Part shown: positions 23,264 to 36,195 of the stretch, in pieces
Position numbering within the stretch: the stretch's first letter is position 1
How the letters are laid out: every line of letters starts with the position of its first letter
Source of the DNA: Pezizomycotina sp. ARF18
Lineage: Eukaryota; Ascomycota
Direction of reading: 5' to 3'
Length of the DNA: 64,000 nucleotides
Assembly (NCBI GenBank): GCA_002224055.1
Contig: AZLU01000024.1
Span: 94,145-158,144 of the forward strand
The notes under the pieces: generated by a model
Told to the model about the DNA's origin: nothing
The model's input: the letters and a program-made list of their open reading frames with translations, nothing else
Database searches by the model: none
Program-made: the position numbers and the translations under genes

Positions 23264-24843
23264 CGAAATGATATCGGATTTCCTATTGGTGAAGGGGCAA
23301 AGACGATGGCGAAGAAGTGAGGAAGAGAGGAGCCGGTGAAGTGAGAGAAATAAAATAAAAAGAGAAGGGTTGGGGAAAGGATAATTCGAAAGGTAAGCAG
23401 GAAACAGAGATGGAAAGGAAGAAAGAGGGGCAGGGCGGCTAATACCACTCACTACCACCAAACAATACTGCTTGTAAAATATGGCCTCACACTTCTCGAC
23501 TCTGTGCAACAACTACTACCGATTTGATGTTTTATCCAAAAGAATCGCGAGAAAATACGGAAAGACAAGGCACAGATTTGCGGTGAAAGGGAGGGAAAAA
23601 GGGTCCGCCGAAGTCACCTGCAGTTACTTAACTTGGTGTTAGCACGGTAGCTTTTCCACGGGCATGGACATATAGCTGCCCCTCCTACCCGCGTCAACCG
23701 TTTAGGGAAAGTACCAGGGGCAGACGTCAGCGAGCTCCACCGAGCACCCAAAAAATGAAAAAAAGACCAAAGCCACTACTTACCTATTTCTTCAATTCCT
23801 AACCACCAAGTAGCTCTTCACCACCAACCACCCTCGCTTCAACGGACGGACGTCCGAACAACTAATGACAAAACAGCAATGTTATAAAATTATATTATTA
23901 ACAGAGGGAACGACAACCAACGAACGAACGAATGGCGAACTGAGTAACGTATGATGAAGGGAAGTCTAGAAAATTAACACTATCATGCGTAGCAGTGGCT
24001 TTTTTTCCCCAACAAATTTCGGCGATATATCGGCTCGATCGGTTATCAATCGAAGCCGGCTATAGCTAGCTTCAGCTACAAGATCCGGTATTAGGAATGT
24101 AAAAAATAAATCATTCCATTTTGCTTCTATACGCGTGCGCGCACGCGTTGTTAATAATGGGCACGTATACATCCGCAACAGAGTAGGACAGATGGATCTG
24201 AATTATGCTAGATCGCGATGCATGTAAGAGTTCAACGTCGACGTAATCCGAAGAAGTTACATATATCGACCATAATAAGCTTGCCGACTTCCGTAGTTCT
24301 ATAATCGTGGTCAAACTTCTGAGGGCCTAGAACTTTCCAAGTCTGTAATCGTAGCCGTCGGCGAAATGAAAAAGATTGCCTTGTCAATGAATTATATTTG
24401 ATTGGAAAACCTTCCTCGGCCGCACAGCATACTTACAATAAATATGAAAAAGTAAAAATAAAAAGTAAAAATAGACAATGAAAACGAAGGTTCTTTTTTT
24501 CCTCTTCAATATCGATGATTAACATGTACAAGTAATAAGAGAGGACAACATATATATAACGAGTAAAGGTAATTAACAATTGAAGTACGGAGCTTTGATC
24601 TTCTTTACAGTGGATAAAAAATGGTTTTTTCTTTGTCTTTTTGCCCTCAGTTTTAGGGAATGTTCCAAGTGCTAGTAAGCGAAGTTGTATCGACATTGGC
24701 CTGGAGATTCTCCTAAGAGAACTTTTCCTTTCTCCTTTTATACTTTTTATTGAACTGCATATATACTTATCCTACCATCCAGTAAAAATTATATTGGTGA
24801 TCCCATTTCCTTCGCTTCCTCCTTGAGAGCTTGCTATTCATCC
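22972..24843. promoter_or_regulatory. IDP1 upstream region and ATP1 3' flank
   Basis: About 1.9 kb without a supportable gene. It holds a pure A29 run (23229-23257), a purine-rich stretch (about 23300-23450), and a short alternating purine-pyrimidine patch near 24131-24147. Small open frames are unrelated to known families. Confidence 0.5.
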
Positions 24844-27385
24844 TTAAATAAAGCTAGCAACGAATTTCTGTAGATATATTAGTTAGCGAAAGTTGAATAT
24901 CAGAAATATTGTATATAATCTTATTTTCTTACCTGAACAACATCCTTGAGCTTGCCCTCGGTTTCCTTGCTCAGTGATCCCTCGGTTGTGATTGTCTGCA
25001 ACAGGCCGCTCTCAGACGACTTCATGTGAGCAAGGAAGTCCTTCTCGAACTGGTTGATCTTGTTGACTGGGACCTTGTCCAGATATCCGTTGACACCAGC
25101 GAAGATCAGGGGAACCTGCTCCTCAACACCATAGGCGTGTACTGAGGCTGCTTCAGGAGTTCCGTCAATCTCTCACCACGGTTGAGGGTGGACTTGGTCG
25201 AGGCATCGAGATCGGAACCGAACTGGGCGAAAGCGGCGACCTCACGGTATTGAGCCAAGAATAGCTTGAGAGAACCAGCGACCTGCTTCATGGCCTTGGC
25301 TTGGGCGGCGGAACCGACACGAGATACGGAAAGACCGACGTTGATAGCGGGTCGGATACCCTTGTAGAACAGTTCGGCTTCCAAGAAGATCTGACCATCG
25401 GTGATGGAAATGACGTTGGTTGGAATATAGGCAGACACATCACCACCCTGGGTTTCGATGATAGGGAGCGCGGTAAGGGAACCACCTCCGAACTTGTCGT
25501 TCATCTTGGCAGCACGTTCCAACAGACGAGAGTGCAGGTAGAAAACGCTGTAATGGCGATGTTTGTCAGTATCACACAGCTGGAGATAGATTGTATACGT
25601 TGTACAAATATGAGGAACAGAATGCTATAAAATTGATCGATATGACTTACTCTCCGGGTAAGCCTCACGACCTGGGGGACGACGAAGCAAGAGAGACATT
25701 TGACGGTAGGCAACGGCCTGCTTAGATAAATCATCGTAATGATGACAGCGTGTTTTCCATTGTCGCGGAACATTCACCCATAGAGCATCCGGTGAAAGGC
25801 GCAATGTATTGAAGGGGAGCGGCTTCAGAAGCAGTGGCAGCGACGATGATGCTGTACTTCATGGCATCGGCTTCCGTGAGAGTCTTGACTAATTGAGCGA
25901 CAGTCGAACGCTTCTGACCGACGGCGACGTAAACGCAATAAAGCTTCTTCTTTTCATCGTTACCGCTGTTCCACCTCTTCTGGTTGAGCATGCAGTCGAG
26001 AGCTACGGCAGTCTTTCCGGTTTGACGATCACCAATAATCAATTCACGCTGACCGCGACCGATCGGGACCATGGCATCGACTGACTTGAGACCAGTTTGG
26101 ACGGGTTCACGGACGGAACGACGGGGCAGAATACCTAGAAGCAAGTTAGAGATTGGGATATTCTTCGCTCTCACTAGAAATTATCGACAAATGTATTCCA
26201 TCAGGCATACCAGGAGCTTTCAGTTGCACACGCCTCCTCTCCTGAGTCTTGATCGGTCCCTTTCCATCAATCGGGTTACCAAGGGCGTCAACGACACGGC
26301 CCAAAAGCTCAGGACCAACAGGAGCGTCGACCTGGTCGAGAGATAAGCACGTTAGAAAACCTAATATAAGAGAAGTAGGGGCAGAATATGGTAATGACGA
26401 ATGCGGTAGCATTTAAATATACGTCATTCTGATTAGAGTCAAAATCAAATAGAGAGGTTCCCTACAATAGCACCAGTACGCTTAACAGTCTCACCTCCTT
26501 GACGAGACGATCCGAACCGAACAACACAACGCCGACCTGGCCAGCCTCCAAGTTCATGCACATGCCTTGACACCAGAAGCAAACCTTTGGGTTGAATGAA
26601 ATTAGCCTTATAACCTCTCCGGGGCTAAGATATAATCGAAAGTTCTCATATCATGGTTGCTTACTCGACCAATTCTTCAGCCTGGACGTTGGCCAACCCG
26701 TGAACTCTTGCGATACCATCACTGCAATGACGAACGAGAAACCAGTTAGCTGCTAAAATACATATACAAGATATGTCCGGTCGTATTGAATGTAGAAACT
26801 AGGCGGGTCAAACGTACCCGACAGACAAAACTCTGCCAGTCTCGGCAAGCGAAGCGGTATCGGAAACACCTCGAATCCTCTGTTCTAGAATCGAGGAGAC
26901 TTCGGTAGGGGTAGCCTTCGCTTCTCCGGCATAGTTTCGGAGCTGGTTCGCCAAGCTGGGGGCGACATTCCGGCTCTAATATATCATACAGAATTAGTGA
27001 TTTGTCAAATTGTAGACGGAAAAGAAAAAATGATAATATATAAATAAATAAATAGATTGATAAATTAAGGTGCCAGAACAAGAACTTGTCGAAATTATTA
27101 ACCATGGCGCCAAAGGTCTTGCAAATAGGTGAATTGGTCGAGTCGGAGGTGTCTGATATCCGAGCAGAATTTCCACATGCTGGCCTTCTTTTTCCCCTCC
27201 AACCACATCTGCTGCCCACGCAATTGAACCCGAGGAAGACCATTGAAGCGAATTGAGCTTGAAAGATCGGTAGGAAAATGCAGAAATAATGCGGACAATA
27301 TTATCACCCACCACAGCAATTCTCCAGAAGGAAGAAGGATGCCCGCCGCAGCCCGGGACGAAGAGCGGAGGGCCGTTCTGAACAT
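24844..27385 (-). CDS. ATP1: ATP synthase F1 alpha subunit, mitochondrial
   Basis: A non-catalytic nucleotide-binding subunit of the F1 head in the matrix. The ATG at 27385 starts an Arg/Ser-rich presequence ([15 protein letters not shown]). Recognisable segments include [61 protein letters not shown], the P-loop [29 protein letters not shown], the [19 protein letters not shown] segment, [34 protein letters not shown] and the C-terminal GKLKDVVQ. The last exon (24867-24844) is only 24 nt and encodes KFVASFI-stop. It is intron-rich. A one-base loss after CSMGE and others break the frame, but all family blocks are present and in order, so the gene is taken as functional. Confidence 0.95.
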
Positions 27386-28937
27386 TTGGCCGTTGAAGTA
27401 ACGAAATGATATCGAATGAAAAGGATTAAACGAATTGGGAGAGAAGCCTCTCTTTTCTTTTGAATAATCGAGAAACGAATCAGAACCGGTCCTATGACAC
27501 AATTGAGACCAATTTCTCCTCCTCGTGGTTGTGGAATGGATGGTTTGATAAGTTGTAGATTTCCGGTTTGTGAGGAGAAAAAAAAAAAAAAAGTAAAAAA
27601 AAAAATGAGGGAGTTTGAAAAAATATTGGGCGGTGATTGGCTGCGGCTACCTAGGTATTTCTTCTTATTACTAAGGTGTTTTATTGGAGGGCTTTTTAGA
27701 GGGGGAGGGAAGAAAAAAGAATAAGAATAATATTACTTAGCTAGTGCCAAGCGGGAATATTATTTGTGTGCGTGAATATATATAGTAGTGAGAATACGTA
27801 TATACTTAAGTACATTCTGAGGAATGAGTACGGATGGTTAAATCTGATTGGAGAAAGCCCAGTAAAGTACTAGTTAGTATATATAATAATATTATATACT
27901 TAGTATCTCTGCGGAATATTCTCTTAAGCGCGAAACAAGTATGATCTTGTCTTTCATCTTCAGTGCATATATTCGGAATATAGCAGCGTTAAGATAGTAT
28001 TGGTATTTCTTTGAATGTGCCCGGTATAAATAATAGAATTACTCCAATTACTTCTACACCACTATTATCCCTCTTCTTCTCGGAATAAGACGGCAAGTTG
28101 TTGATATATAATAATTCTTTCATAGGCGCTATAGCGACATGGAAAACCAATCGTTGTTGTTGAAGCGCTGGCCAGAGAAAACACCTGGCGATGCACTAGA
28201 TGACAAGCTCACTACCTAACTACAATGCTTAGCTTGCACAAAGAGGGAACAGGATAGAACCATTATATAAGTATATCAATTCCGAAGCGTATATACAAGA
28301 AACCTGTGGCATTTTGCCGTAATAGCGCAACTGCACACGACTGAGAGAGCTTTTCTAAAAGTTGAAGATAGGGAGAAAAGTAAGGCTAATACAATTCAAA
28401 ACCGAAGCAAGATACCAGTCAAGAGAAACCAAAGAAAGAAAGAGCAAACGAAAAGTTATAACTAAACAGCTGGCAGGGTAATAAAAACAGGGTTCCAGAC
28501 GTTCAAGCCTCGTGAGGGCTTTACTATGACGGAAATGACTTCTTATCAGGGATTAAGGGTAGTTTTTCGTTCGTGAATAAAATAAGATAAAACAAATTCA
28601 ATGGGAAATGTCAAAACGCAAAGAAATGGACTAGAACAAGTGAAGTAATGGATGATGGAGATGGGATACGGGTATATATACACAGAGGGTAGAGGTAATA
28701 GAATCATCCGACTCCAATAGAAGCATATACGGATGATTGAAATGCAATGATAAGAATTAAAGGGATCAAGTGACTCGGTGATTCTGAGAGTTTATCCGGA
28801 TCGCATTTCCCGGAACAGATTTGCCTTACTTGTAAGGCAAGGCGTAAGGTCGCGTCGCGGATCATGCGTAAGCGACACACCTGGGGTAGTGATTTGAAAA
28901 TATCGCCCTGAACGAAAGACTCACCGCATTTAATTGT
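27386..28937. promoter_or_regulatory. ATP1 upstream region and MPO1 3' flank
   Basis: About 1.55 kb of AT-rich DNA with no supportable gene. It includes purine-rich and TATA-rich stretches (about 27771-27792, 27876-27899). Nothing more specific is seen. Confidence 0.5.
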
Positions 28938-30035
28938 TCAGAGGTAGTGACGGCCCATGTTAAAGCTCAATATTGGAAGGGCTGCGGTTTTCAGTGCGAA
29001 TTCCCGTTTATCTTCTTTCCTCCGTTGGTCAGGTTGTCCAGCGGGATATCGTTTTTTGGCTTTCTTGGATGCCCTAAACTTTTCGATATTCTTAATCGTA
29101 CCGGCCTCAACCTTGACTGAAGCTCTGGTCGGTAACCAAGGGAAAATAGATCTAGAACGCGAGTTTAGTCGACTTTAGAAAATAAGATGGTGGAAGAACA
29201 ACTAGTGGAAGAAAAATTCGAGCGTAGGGTAAAGCTAGGAGATTTTACCTCGAACCAGACGAAAAACGGAGCAAGGAATAAGGCCTGGAAGATATTGTCC
29301 AGTAGAGCTGTTTAAAACAACATTGTTAACATGTGAAATATTCGAGGTAACGCACGTCTTTGGTAATCTATGGTGAGGACTACTTACCAGGACTCCTTCC
29401 CTCGAACTTTCCATGGCCAATAAACTGGGCATCCACGATACAACATGTACAGCGATGGCATACTGGATCGCCTCCTGCCCATATGTCTTGGTAGGTGGTT
29501 GACATACGCCGTTCCAGCAAATATTAGAGGAGTTATAAGAGCCCCAGCGACGGCTCCATCAGCAGGTACAGGAAGCAGTAGACGAAGGCTATAATGGATC
29601 CTGCATTCACTGGGACATATGGGAGGTCAACCAGCGTCGGTGTATTCGACAGCTGAGATATTACCACACCAGTCAGGACATCGTTCTTGTGTCAAAGTTC
29701 TTTCTTATTTATTCGTTTATTCGCTCTTTTTAACCCCTCGTCCTTTGTCTTGTGGGAATGCGGCGATGGGAGGATATATGAGGATGGCTTACGAATAAAA
29801 TAGCAGACATCAATATGAGTGGCACGCAAACTATGTGTACCGCCTTGTTAACCTGTCATTGTTCAGAATGCAATCACGAAATACGATGAGCCAACGAATC
29901 AAGTAGTGGAAAAAGGATCATGAGACAGTATTTTGTACGGTGGAGAGAATCGAGGGGAATTTTAAAATCACAAACCTTGTTATGGTGATAGCTGCTGTAG
30001 AATACAAGCTGCTTCTCGAGGTCTAGAGACGGCAT
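28938..30035 (-). CDS. MPO1: Mpo1-like (DUF962) ER 2-hydroxy fatty acid dioxygenase
   Basis: The homologue of yeast Mpo1 (YGL010w), an Fe(II)-dependent ER enzyme that shortens 2-hydroxy fatty acids from phytosphingosine breakdown. The ATG at 30035 gives MPSLDLEKQLVFYSSYHHNK, the family's N-terminal hallmark with the metal-binding HH. After an intron comes VNKAVHIVCVPLILMSAILF, with the second conserved His (HIVCVP) and a membrane segment, then TPTLVDLPYVPVNAGSII, AFVYCFLYLLMEP and TPLIFAGTAYVNH. Further on are AVHVVSW, GRSPALLDNIFQALFLAP and FFVWFE. The tail is basic (EKFRASKKAKKR). The stop at 28940-28938 is less certain because of frameshifts near FPLGYRPELQSR. The membrane topology is typical of the family. 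Regulation unknown. Confidence 0.88.
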
Positions 30036-30638
30036 GGTTTCAAAGGATGCTCCTTCTGACTATCACCTCTTTCGTTCTTTTCCTTTCCTTTTCTTTTCTT
30101 TTCTTTCTTTTTTTGTCTTTTTTTCTTTCTTTTTTCTTCTCTCTCTCTCCCCGAAGGACACGCTGTGTTTTATCTGTTTGGTATCTGCGAAATGGGGTAT
30201 CGGGATTGAGTTCCAATAATTTCGATCGCCGGTAGTGAGAGGGAAAGGGGCGCTCAGTATAGGTTTTGAATAGACCGACGGTATTTCAAGGACTCGAGTT
30301 AGGAGTTTGAGGTGTATACTAAAATGTAAGTGATGCGAGTTGGGTTTTGGTCGTCCGACTGCAAGATGCGGTAATAGCAAGTGGAAAGGTAAGTAAGCCA
30401 GAGGGAAGGCGGGAAAAACTTCTTAGCCGTTCGTGAAGCCACAAAAAAGAAAACAATAATAAGTAAGATAATGGTAGTATATGAGAATCTATCTCAACAT
30501 TATTATTGAAAGAGAAACAACTTTTATCACAGAGAAGGGAAAAAAGAAAGGAGAAATTCTGCCGACAAAGTAAGTATATTTTTAATTCATTTATACTTAG
30601 TAGGTAATTATTGTGTACTGGTGTATATTATTTCAAGC

Positions 30639-30640
30639 TT

Positions 30641-30687
<47 letters not shown>

Positions 30688-30707
30688 TTATTATTTATTT
30701 ATTATTT

Positions 30708-30751
<44 letters not shown>

Positions 30752-30760
30752 TTATTTATT

Positions 30761-30799
<39 letters not shown>

Positions 30800-30800
30800 T
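30639..30800. repeat. (TTTA)n then (ATT)n compound microsatellite
   Basis: About 130 bp of TTTA units with a few TTA interruptions, followed by about 30 bp of ATT units. Open frames through it (Leu/Phe/Ile/Tyr only) are translations of the repeat and not genes. Confidence 0.97.
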
Positions 30801-30944
30801 TTTTTCTCTTGATTTCGTCTCCTTCCTTCCTCGGCGATAAATGAGGGAGGGAAAATTATATAGAATGGAAGGGTTGAACATACAAAAAGCACGCATCAGT
30901 ATTATTGGTAGTAGTACTTCGTATAGCAAAGTATACAGAGTAGT

Positions 30945-30971
30945 ACAGACAGACAGACAGACAGACAGACA
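30945..30971. repeat. (ACAG)n microsatellite
   Basis: Between six and seven perfect ACAG units in the MPO1-RPB7 spacer. Confidence 0.95.
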
Positions 30972-32228
30972 ATAACTGAGCGACGATTTGACAGTCCAGT
31001 TACTATGGTATAAAATGTTCCAGAAAAAAAAAAAAAAAAAAAACAAGACTACTATTGTACCTGGCTTAAAAATATAGGTAACTTGCATGAAAAGTGAGAT
31101 AGCACTGCTGTAAGCTTAAGGACCAACAAGCTCTGCATTTTTAACTTGAGAGAAAGATGGAACGAGGATATGCAGATACTAGCTATCTCCACTTATATAA
31201 GTAGATATATATAAGTATAGGTTCAATACATCAGCACACAAAGCTACTTACAGCCATCTTCCGTGAATGTACGTATCATATGTCAGAACTTCTCTCTGTA
31301 GTCCCAAATATATACGCGGGGTGTGCCAAGAGTTTTTGTGTTTTTGGAAAGAAAAAAGAAAAAGAGGAAAAGGAAGAGAGACAGGCGCTTTGTTTTTTGG
31401 AAGGGAAAATAAAATTAATTCGAAGGGAAAGCAGAACCGGGCCATGCTTTTTGCTTTGAAAAATAATAATATTTATTTATTTTATTTTTATTTTTATTTT
31501 AATTTTTTCCCCTTATTATTATTTATTCTTTTCCCCTTGTCCCTTTTTTTGTCATCTCAACAACAACACTCACCGTCAATAAGATCACCACGAAAGAACA
31601 AACAACCACCTGTCGCCGGGTATTTTTCCGGCAGTTACTTATTGCGCGCGACAAGGCTCACGAGCGAAAGAGGAGGTTATCACTTCTAATTCCATTTCAC
31701 GAAGCTTGACGATCCGTAACGACCAGATTCTACATATTTCAGGACGACTGTACGCACGATCGAGAGGGAAAACGAGATTGGCGACCGATCAAAAAAGTGA
31801 ACGACAACCCACGCTATATATATCTGTTCAAATTCCAGTTGCATCGGCTTATTTTTCTAGACGGGAGTATTGATTTGGGGAAGGAGGTTAGTGCAGGTAG
31901 TTCGTGGCGCAAGAAAATTGGGAGGGAGGCCTTTTTTTCTCTCTCCAGGCCCGCTTTTTGCGCTCTTTGCTGAGAGCCAGGGACGCGAAGCAGGGAAGGC
32001 ACGAAGGGAGGGACAAGGACACGGATACGGATTCTCCTCGCTACCGGTCATCGTCTCGCCGTTTCGATTCCCCTGGACAACTGTTCTCTCTGAGCTTTCG
32101 AGCTACTTTTCGGTAGACCGAAAAGAAAGGAGTCCCTAAAAACAAAGTGAGGGGTCATTTCGCGGTCTCCCTTCGTTTAGTATAGAATCGGTTTCAGGTC
32201 TCTGTAATACATAATACAAAGCGCAGAT

Positions 32229-33106
32229 ATGTTCTTCCTGTACGATCTCGACCGAACAATCACCCTGCACCCATCGTACTTTGGCCGCATATGAGGGACT
32301 ACCTCGTTCACAACTCCTGACCGACGTCGAGGGAACATGTACCGGTCGTTACTACATCATCTGCGTTCTGGATGCATACAACATATCCAAAGCCGAATCA
32401 TTCCTGGCAGCGGTGTTGCTGAATTTACTGTAAACTACAGGGCGTAGTTTGGAGCTTTCAAGGGAGAGACTGTGAGTATCCTTTGGAATTAATTTCAGCC
32501 TTGTGGCTACCACCACGATCTGCTTGATAATTTTTTTAGGTGTTATGTTGGTTTCTCTAAGGCTGACATTCCATTCGTGAAAATAAAGGTCGATGGTATC
32601 GTGACCGCAGTGAGCAAGCTTGGGTTCTTCGCTGCTGTCGGGCCATTGCCGGTATTCGTATCAACTCATGTAAGTTGAGCCGCCCTGAAAGTTCTTCGGT
32701 GTGTCATGGTTTTTATCCTGCTGTTGGCTCATGAGTGTCACGCTTTTGCACTTCTCGTTGCACCTAAAAGCTTATTCCCGCGGACGTGAAATCGATCCGA
32801 CGTCCAACCCTCCTCAATTCTCCGACAATGAAGGTCAAGTCATTGAAAAGGAGCCCACGTCCGCCTCAAGCTTGTAGGACGAGAAGTGTGGGAAATGTCT
32901 GCCATCGGCAGCGTCAAGAGAGGTCAGTCCATCGTCCGTTTCTTGATGCCTTCTCAAAGAGAAGAAGAAGAAAAAAGTCTGCTCGCGTTCTTGTCGTTGC
33001 TAACAATGTCTTACTGTGCTTAGGATTATCTTGGTACGTCGCTTTCCTGCTAACCATTGTTTGGTACACAATTGCTAATCGTAATACGAAATGCAGCGTG
33101 CTTTAA
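32229..33106 (+). CDS. RPB7: RNA polymerase II subunit Rpb7
   Basis: Rpb7 forms the Rpb4/7 stalk with an N-terminal RNP-like domain and a C-terminal OB fold. The ATG at 32229 gives MFFLYDLDRTITLHPSYFG. Further blocks are LTDVEGTCTGRYYIICVLDA (across a frameshift), IIPGSGVAEFTVNYRA, FKGET, then VDGIVTAVSKLGFFAAVG and LPVFVSTH, LIPADVK, SNPPQFSDNEGQVIEK, AIGSVK and DYL. DYL lies in a 10-nt exon (33024-33033) bordered by TAG and GTACGT. The last exon starts at 33097; family C-termini (DYLGxx-stop) suggest the TAA at 33104-33106, which needs one lost G. Without that the frame would run to 33137. At least four frameshifts are visible. Length fits the usual 171 residues. Confidence 0.92.
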
Positions 33107-36100
33107 GAAGAGATCATTGGTCAGAACGATGGTATAGTATTTTGATCACTGTTCATCGTTTTTAGCACGATCCAGAAAACAAGCAATATCAAGACTATAT
33201 GGTAATATTAAGGTAGGTATGCATTAAAGAGGTGACGGTAAACAAGGGAATATACCAGTATGCCGATATTATCTCCGGTGTATTTACTGGATCTAGTATC
33301 AGCTTCACCCCATCTCATACAAAATTGTCTCAGCGATTCCAATTTCTTTTTTTTTTTTTTTTTCTTCTTTTTCTTTTCTTTTTGCCGTTCTCAATTCGTT
33401 TATCGGGGTTCTCAAGTCATCTTTCTCTTCCGTCTGCTGTGCACGAGTATCTAATCGTGATAATTTTAATGATTGTGGTGTTCCTTTCCTTCAAAAGAAA
33501 AAACTCTTATTTATAATTTACTACATACAGAAAAAAACGAAAGCTGAAATAAATGGCAGGGAGATTGGGAATATAAGAGTAGGTACATTCTCATAAGGCG
33601 CAACGGATTTTCATCTCTTTCTCTCTGTTTTTCCTAAAAAATAGTCTACAAATTTTCCTTTTTCTTCTCTTTCTTCTTTAATTTTGTCCTATCATTACTT
33701 AAGTATATCCCTCTTACATATTAGACACGCTTTGCATCCAATCCGCAATGGATTGTTGTATATAAACACTATCATAGTGATAGATTTTTCATATAATCAA
33801 AATAACTCATCAAGGGGACACTCTGCTCGCCCTGGGGTTACACAAGATATAACTAGTATCAGAAGCTGGTGCGCTGTAACTGCAATCAATACAAGGGAAA
33901 CACAACAATCCCAAATGTGTAGGATTTATTAACGCATAGGCGTTAGTATATATCAGTTAATACAGTACATATTGGTCGGTGTGTAATGCTGTTGCTATGG
34001 ATAAAATCAACACTGCACGCGAAGAAGTCGTTTGGTAGATCCTATTGAGATGTCCGACGTACGGAGCCAGATACCTCTATAGTTCAATCTGGACATCACC
34101 AATGGAATCAAATACTACAAAACCGTGGATATAACAATGATATAAACTCTGCTAACTGACAAGACGCATCGAAAAAAAATCTTACAAGACTAGCGTCGGT
34201 AACTCCGTCACCCCCGCCTCGGTACAGTCAACTTTTAGACTAACTTCAAGACAATGAAGTAATAGAAAAGGTGTAGATAATACATTGAAGAATTGAAAGT
34301 AATTATAGGCAACTATTAGCTAAGGAAACCCGCACACACAAAATCCCCCAAGGTAAAAAAGGAAAAAAATAGTCAAAGAAAATAGGAGAACAATTATATC
34401 TCCATAAAGTAGCGCCGAGTAAAAAGGAAAGAAAAGTAATATCGGCGAACCCAAGCTTTTCGAGAGCTATGATCTGAGGGTTTTTTTTCGGGAGTCGTTT
34501 AGAATCCGAGATGCTTTCTCCTTGTGGAACCGCGGTATGCGTCATATTGTTTCCGTGCATCATACCTGTTCGTGTTGTTTATATGTCAGTATCCCATTAA
34601 GAAAAAAAAATGATGAATAAACTTCCTTCGAAGCGCTATGTAAGGGCATTGGATATTTTTCAAGAGGGACATACGGGTACCGGAAGCCTTCTTGCGTTGT
34701 TGCCGGTGATAGTTCCTGTGATGCGTCTTACAAGGCATGAAATCTGGTTGCAGCCTTGTTATGGGCTCGGGGTTGATGTTGGGACATGGGCATCGGACTA
34801 ACGAGTTATGCTGTTAGTATTATCTTATATTACGAATTATAAATATCTATACACACTTACCTGTGCCCGTGCTTCTCTTTTGAGCTCGCGGATTCCTATA
34901 GAATGCGCGCTGTTGCGAGGAATTAATGTTAGTATAATATGCAACTGTGAACTTGTGGCATGGAAAGCATTGAATGCTATCAAACCTGAACAAATGTCTA
35001 TATGGAATGTTAGCTTGATATTCGGGCTACCTAAAATAGCAAAGAAAAGAAGTTTGTAAAATACGTACTGGGCGTGTGTTCGTCATATTTATTGGCAGTA
35101 GTCGTTTAGATGTAGTTGTATGTAATGTATATTTGATTTGATATGTGGTAGTTTATACAGAGAGATGGAATAGCTGTTTACTGGTTGTTGATGATATAGT
35201 TTTTCAAACTAAACGTTGTTTATCTTTCAAAGGTCAGACTATCTCGCGCGTTTACCTTAATCTATATATACTGTTGCATGTCGTTATACCTCTTGTGCAT
35301 GCATGCATAGATGGTCTTTTTTTTTACGTCAATCAAACGAAAAGGAAAAATTCCGGTATGCTGACCAGACTCATACGAACGTCATTTTTCTATCGAATAG
35401 CGCACCTCGTTGGAAGAACGATCGACGCGTCTTACAATTTACGGTATATCCACGTTTTTATATGATATACTACGTGGGTACTTTGAGTACATGTTGGCTT
35501 CCGCTAGTCGCTTGGTTGTGCGACATATGCTGTTAAAAAAAAAGGTCCTTGCTTCGCGAAAAACTACATGTAGTATCGAAAGGTTAAGCGTTACTGCATA
35601 TATCAGCCGGTTCTTAATGACGCACACTTCTATACCCCACATTTAATATTGAGTAATGGGATATCGCAACGGAGTATATCCGCAAGCCGCAGGCCCTTTC
35701 ATTCTACTATTGGTGCGAGATATTAGCCAAGCTGGAGTTTTCACAACGTTTTTTTCCCCTGCATTTTTGTTTTCCTTCTGGAAAAATCAGGAAAACTTGG
35801 TTCGAAGCTTGAAATCGAGTCTGGTAGTGGCGAGTGGACAGTGGAGATCGTCTATTGTGGCGAGTGACGTAGGCTTGACAAAAAGCAATCTTGCTTTTCA
35901 TGAACAATCTCGGGTGGGGCTCTGGGGATCGTCAAGCAGAAAAGACTCTTTCAATAATAATCTTGACAAAATAATAACCGAAGAACATTGGATGACGATA
36001 ATAATTGATTAAGTATTCCCTTGTTTAGTTTTCTGGGTTCCGTTCATGCAGCAGAAGATTAACAGCCACTGTTTATTACGCCTTGCCAAGCTTTCAATTG

Positions 36101-36195
36101 ATCTTTCTTCCTTTTTTTTCCTTTTTTTAACCGTTCCAGATTAGAAACGCACTTCTTGCTTCTATTGAATCCCTTGCCAGAATATTGGGAGTTCT
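33107..36195. other. 3 kb spacer between converging RPB7 and CCT4
   Basis: AT-rich DNA with a T20 stretch near 33343-33363. Many short open frames on both strands, none with recognisable similarity. A - strand patch at about 34800-34440 reads as loosely coding-like (starting MPMSQHQPRAHNKAATRF), but the frame is broken and no splice structure convinces. No gene is called. Confidence 0.45.

Larger units (their letters stand above)
30036..32228. promoter_or_regulatory. divergent region, MPO1 and RPB7
   Basis: About 2.2 kb between divergent starts. It contains the largest simple repeats of the window (listed separately), a run of TTTTC units (about 30074-30136) and an A20 run (about 31024-31043). 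A G/A-rich patch near 31895-32010 gives open frames on both strands with no recognisable product. An ATGGCT followed directly by GTAAGT on the - strand (about 31255-31244) is suggestive, but no second exon was found. Confidence 0.45.

Noticed and set aside
30611-30844. Three overlapping open frames of 60-77 codons rich in Leu/Ile/Phe/Tyr
   Set aside because: They are translations of the TTTA and ATT microsatellite.
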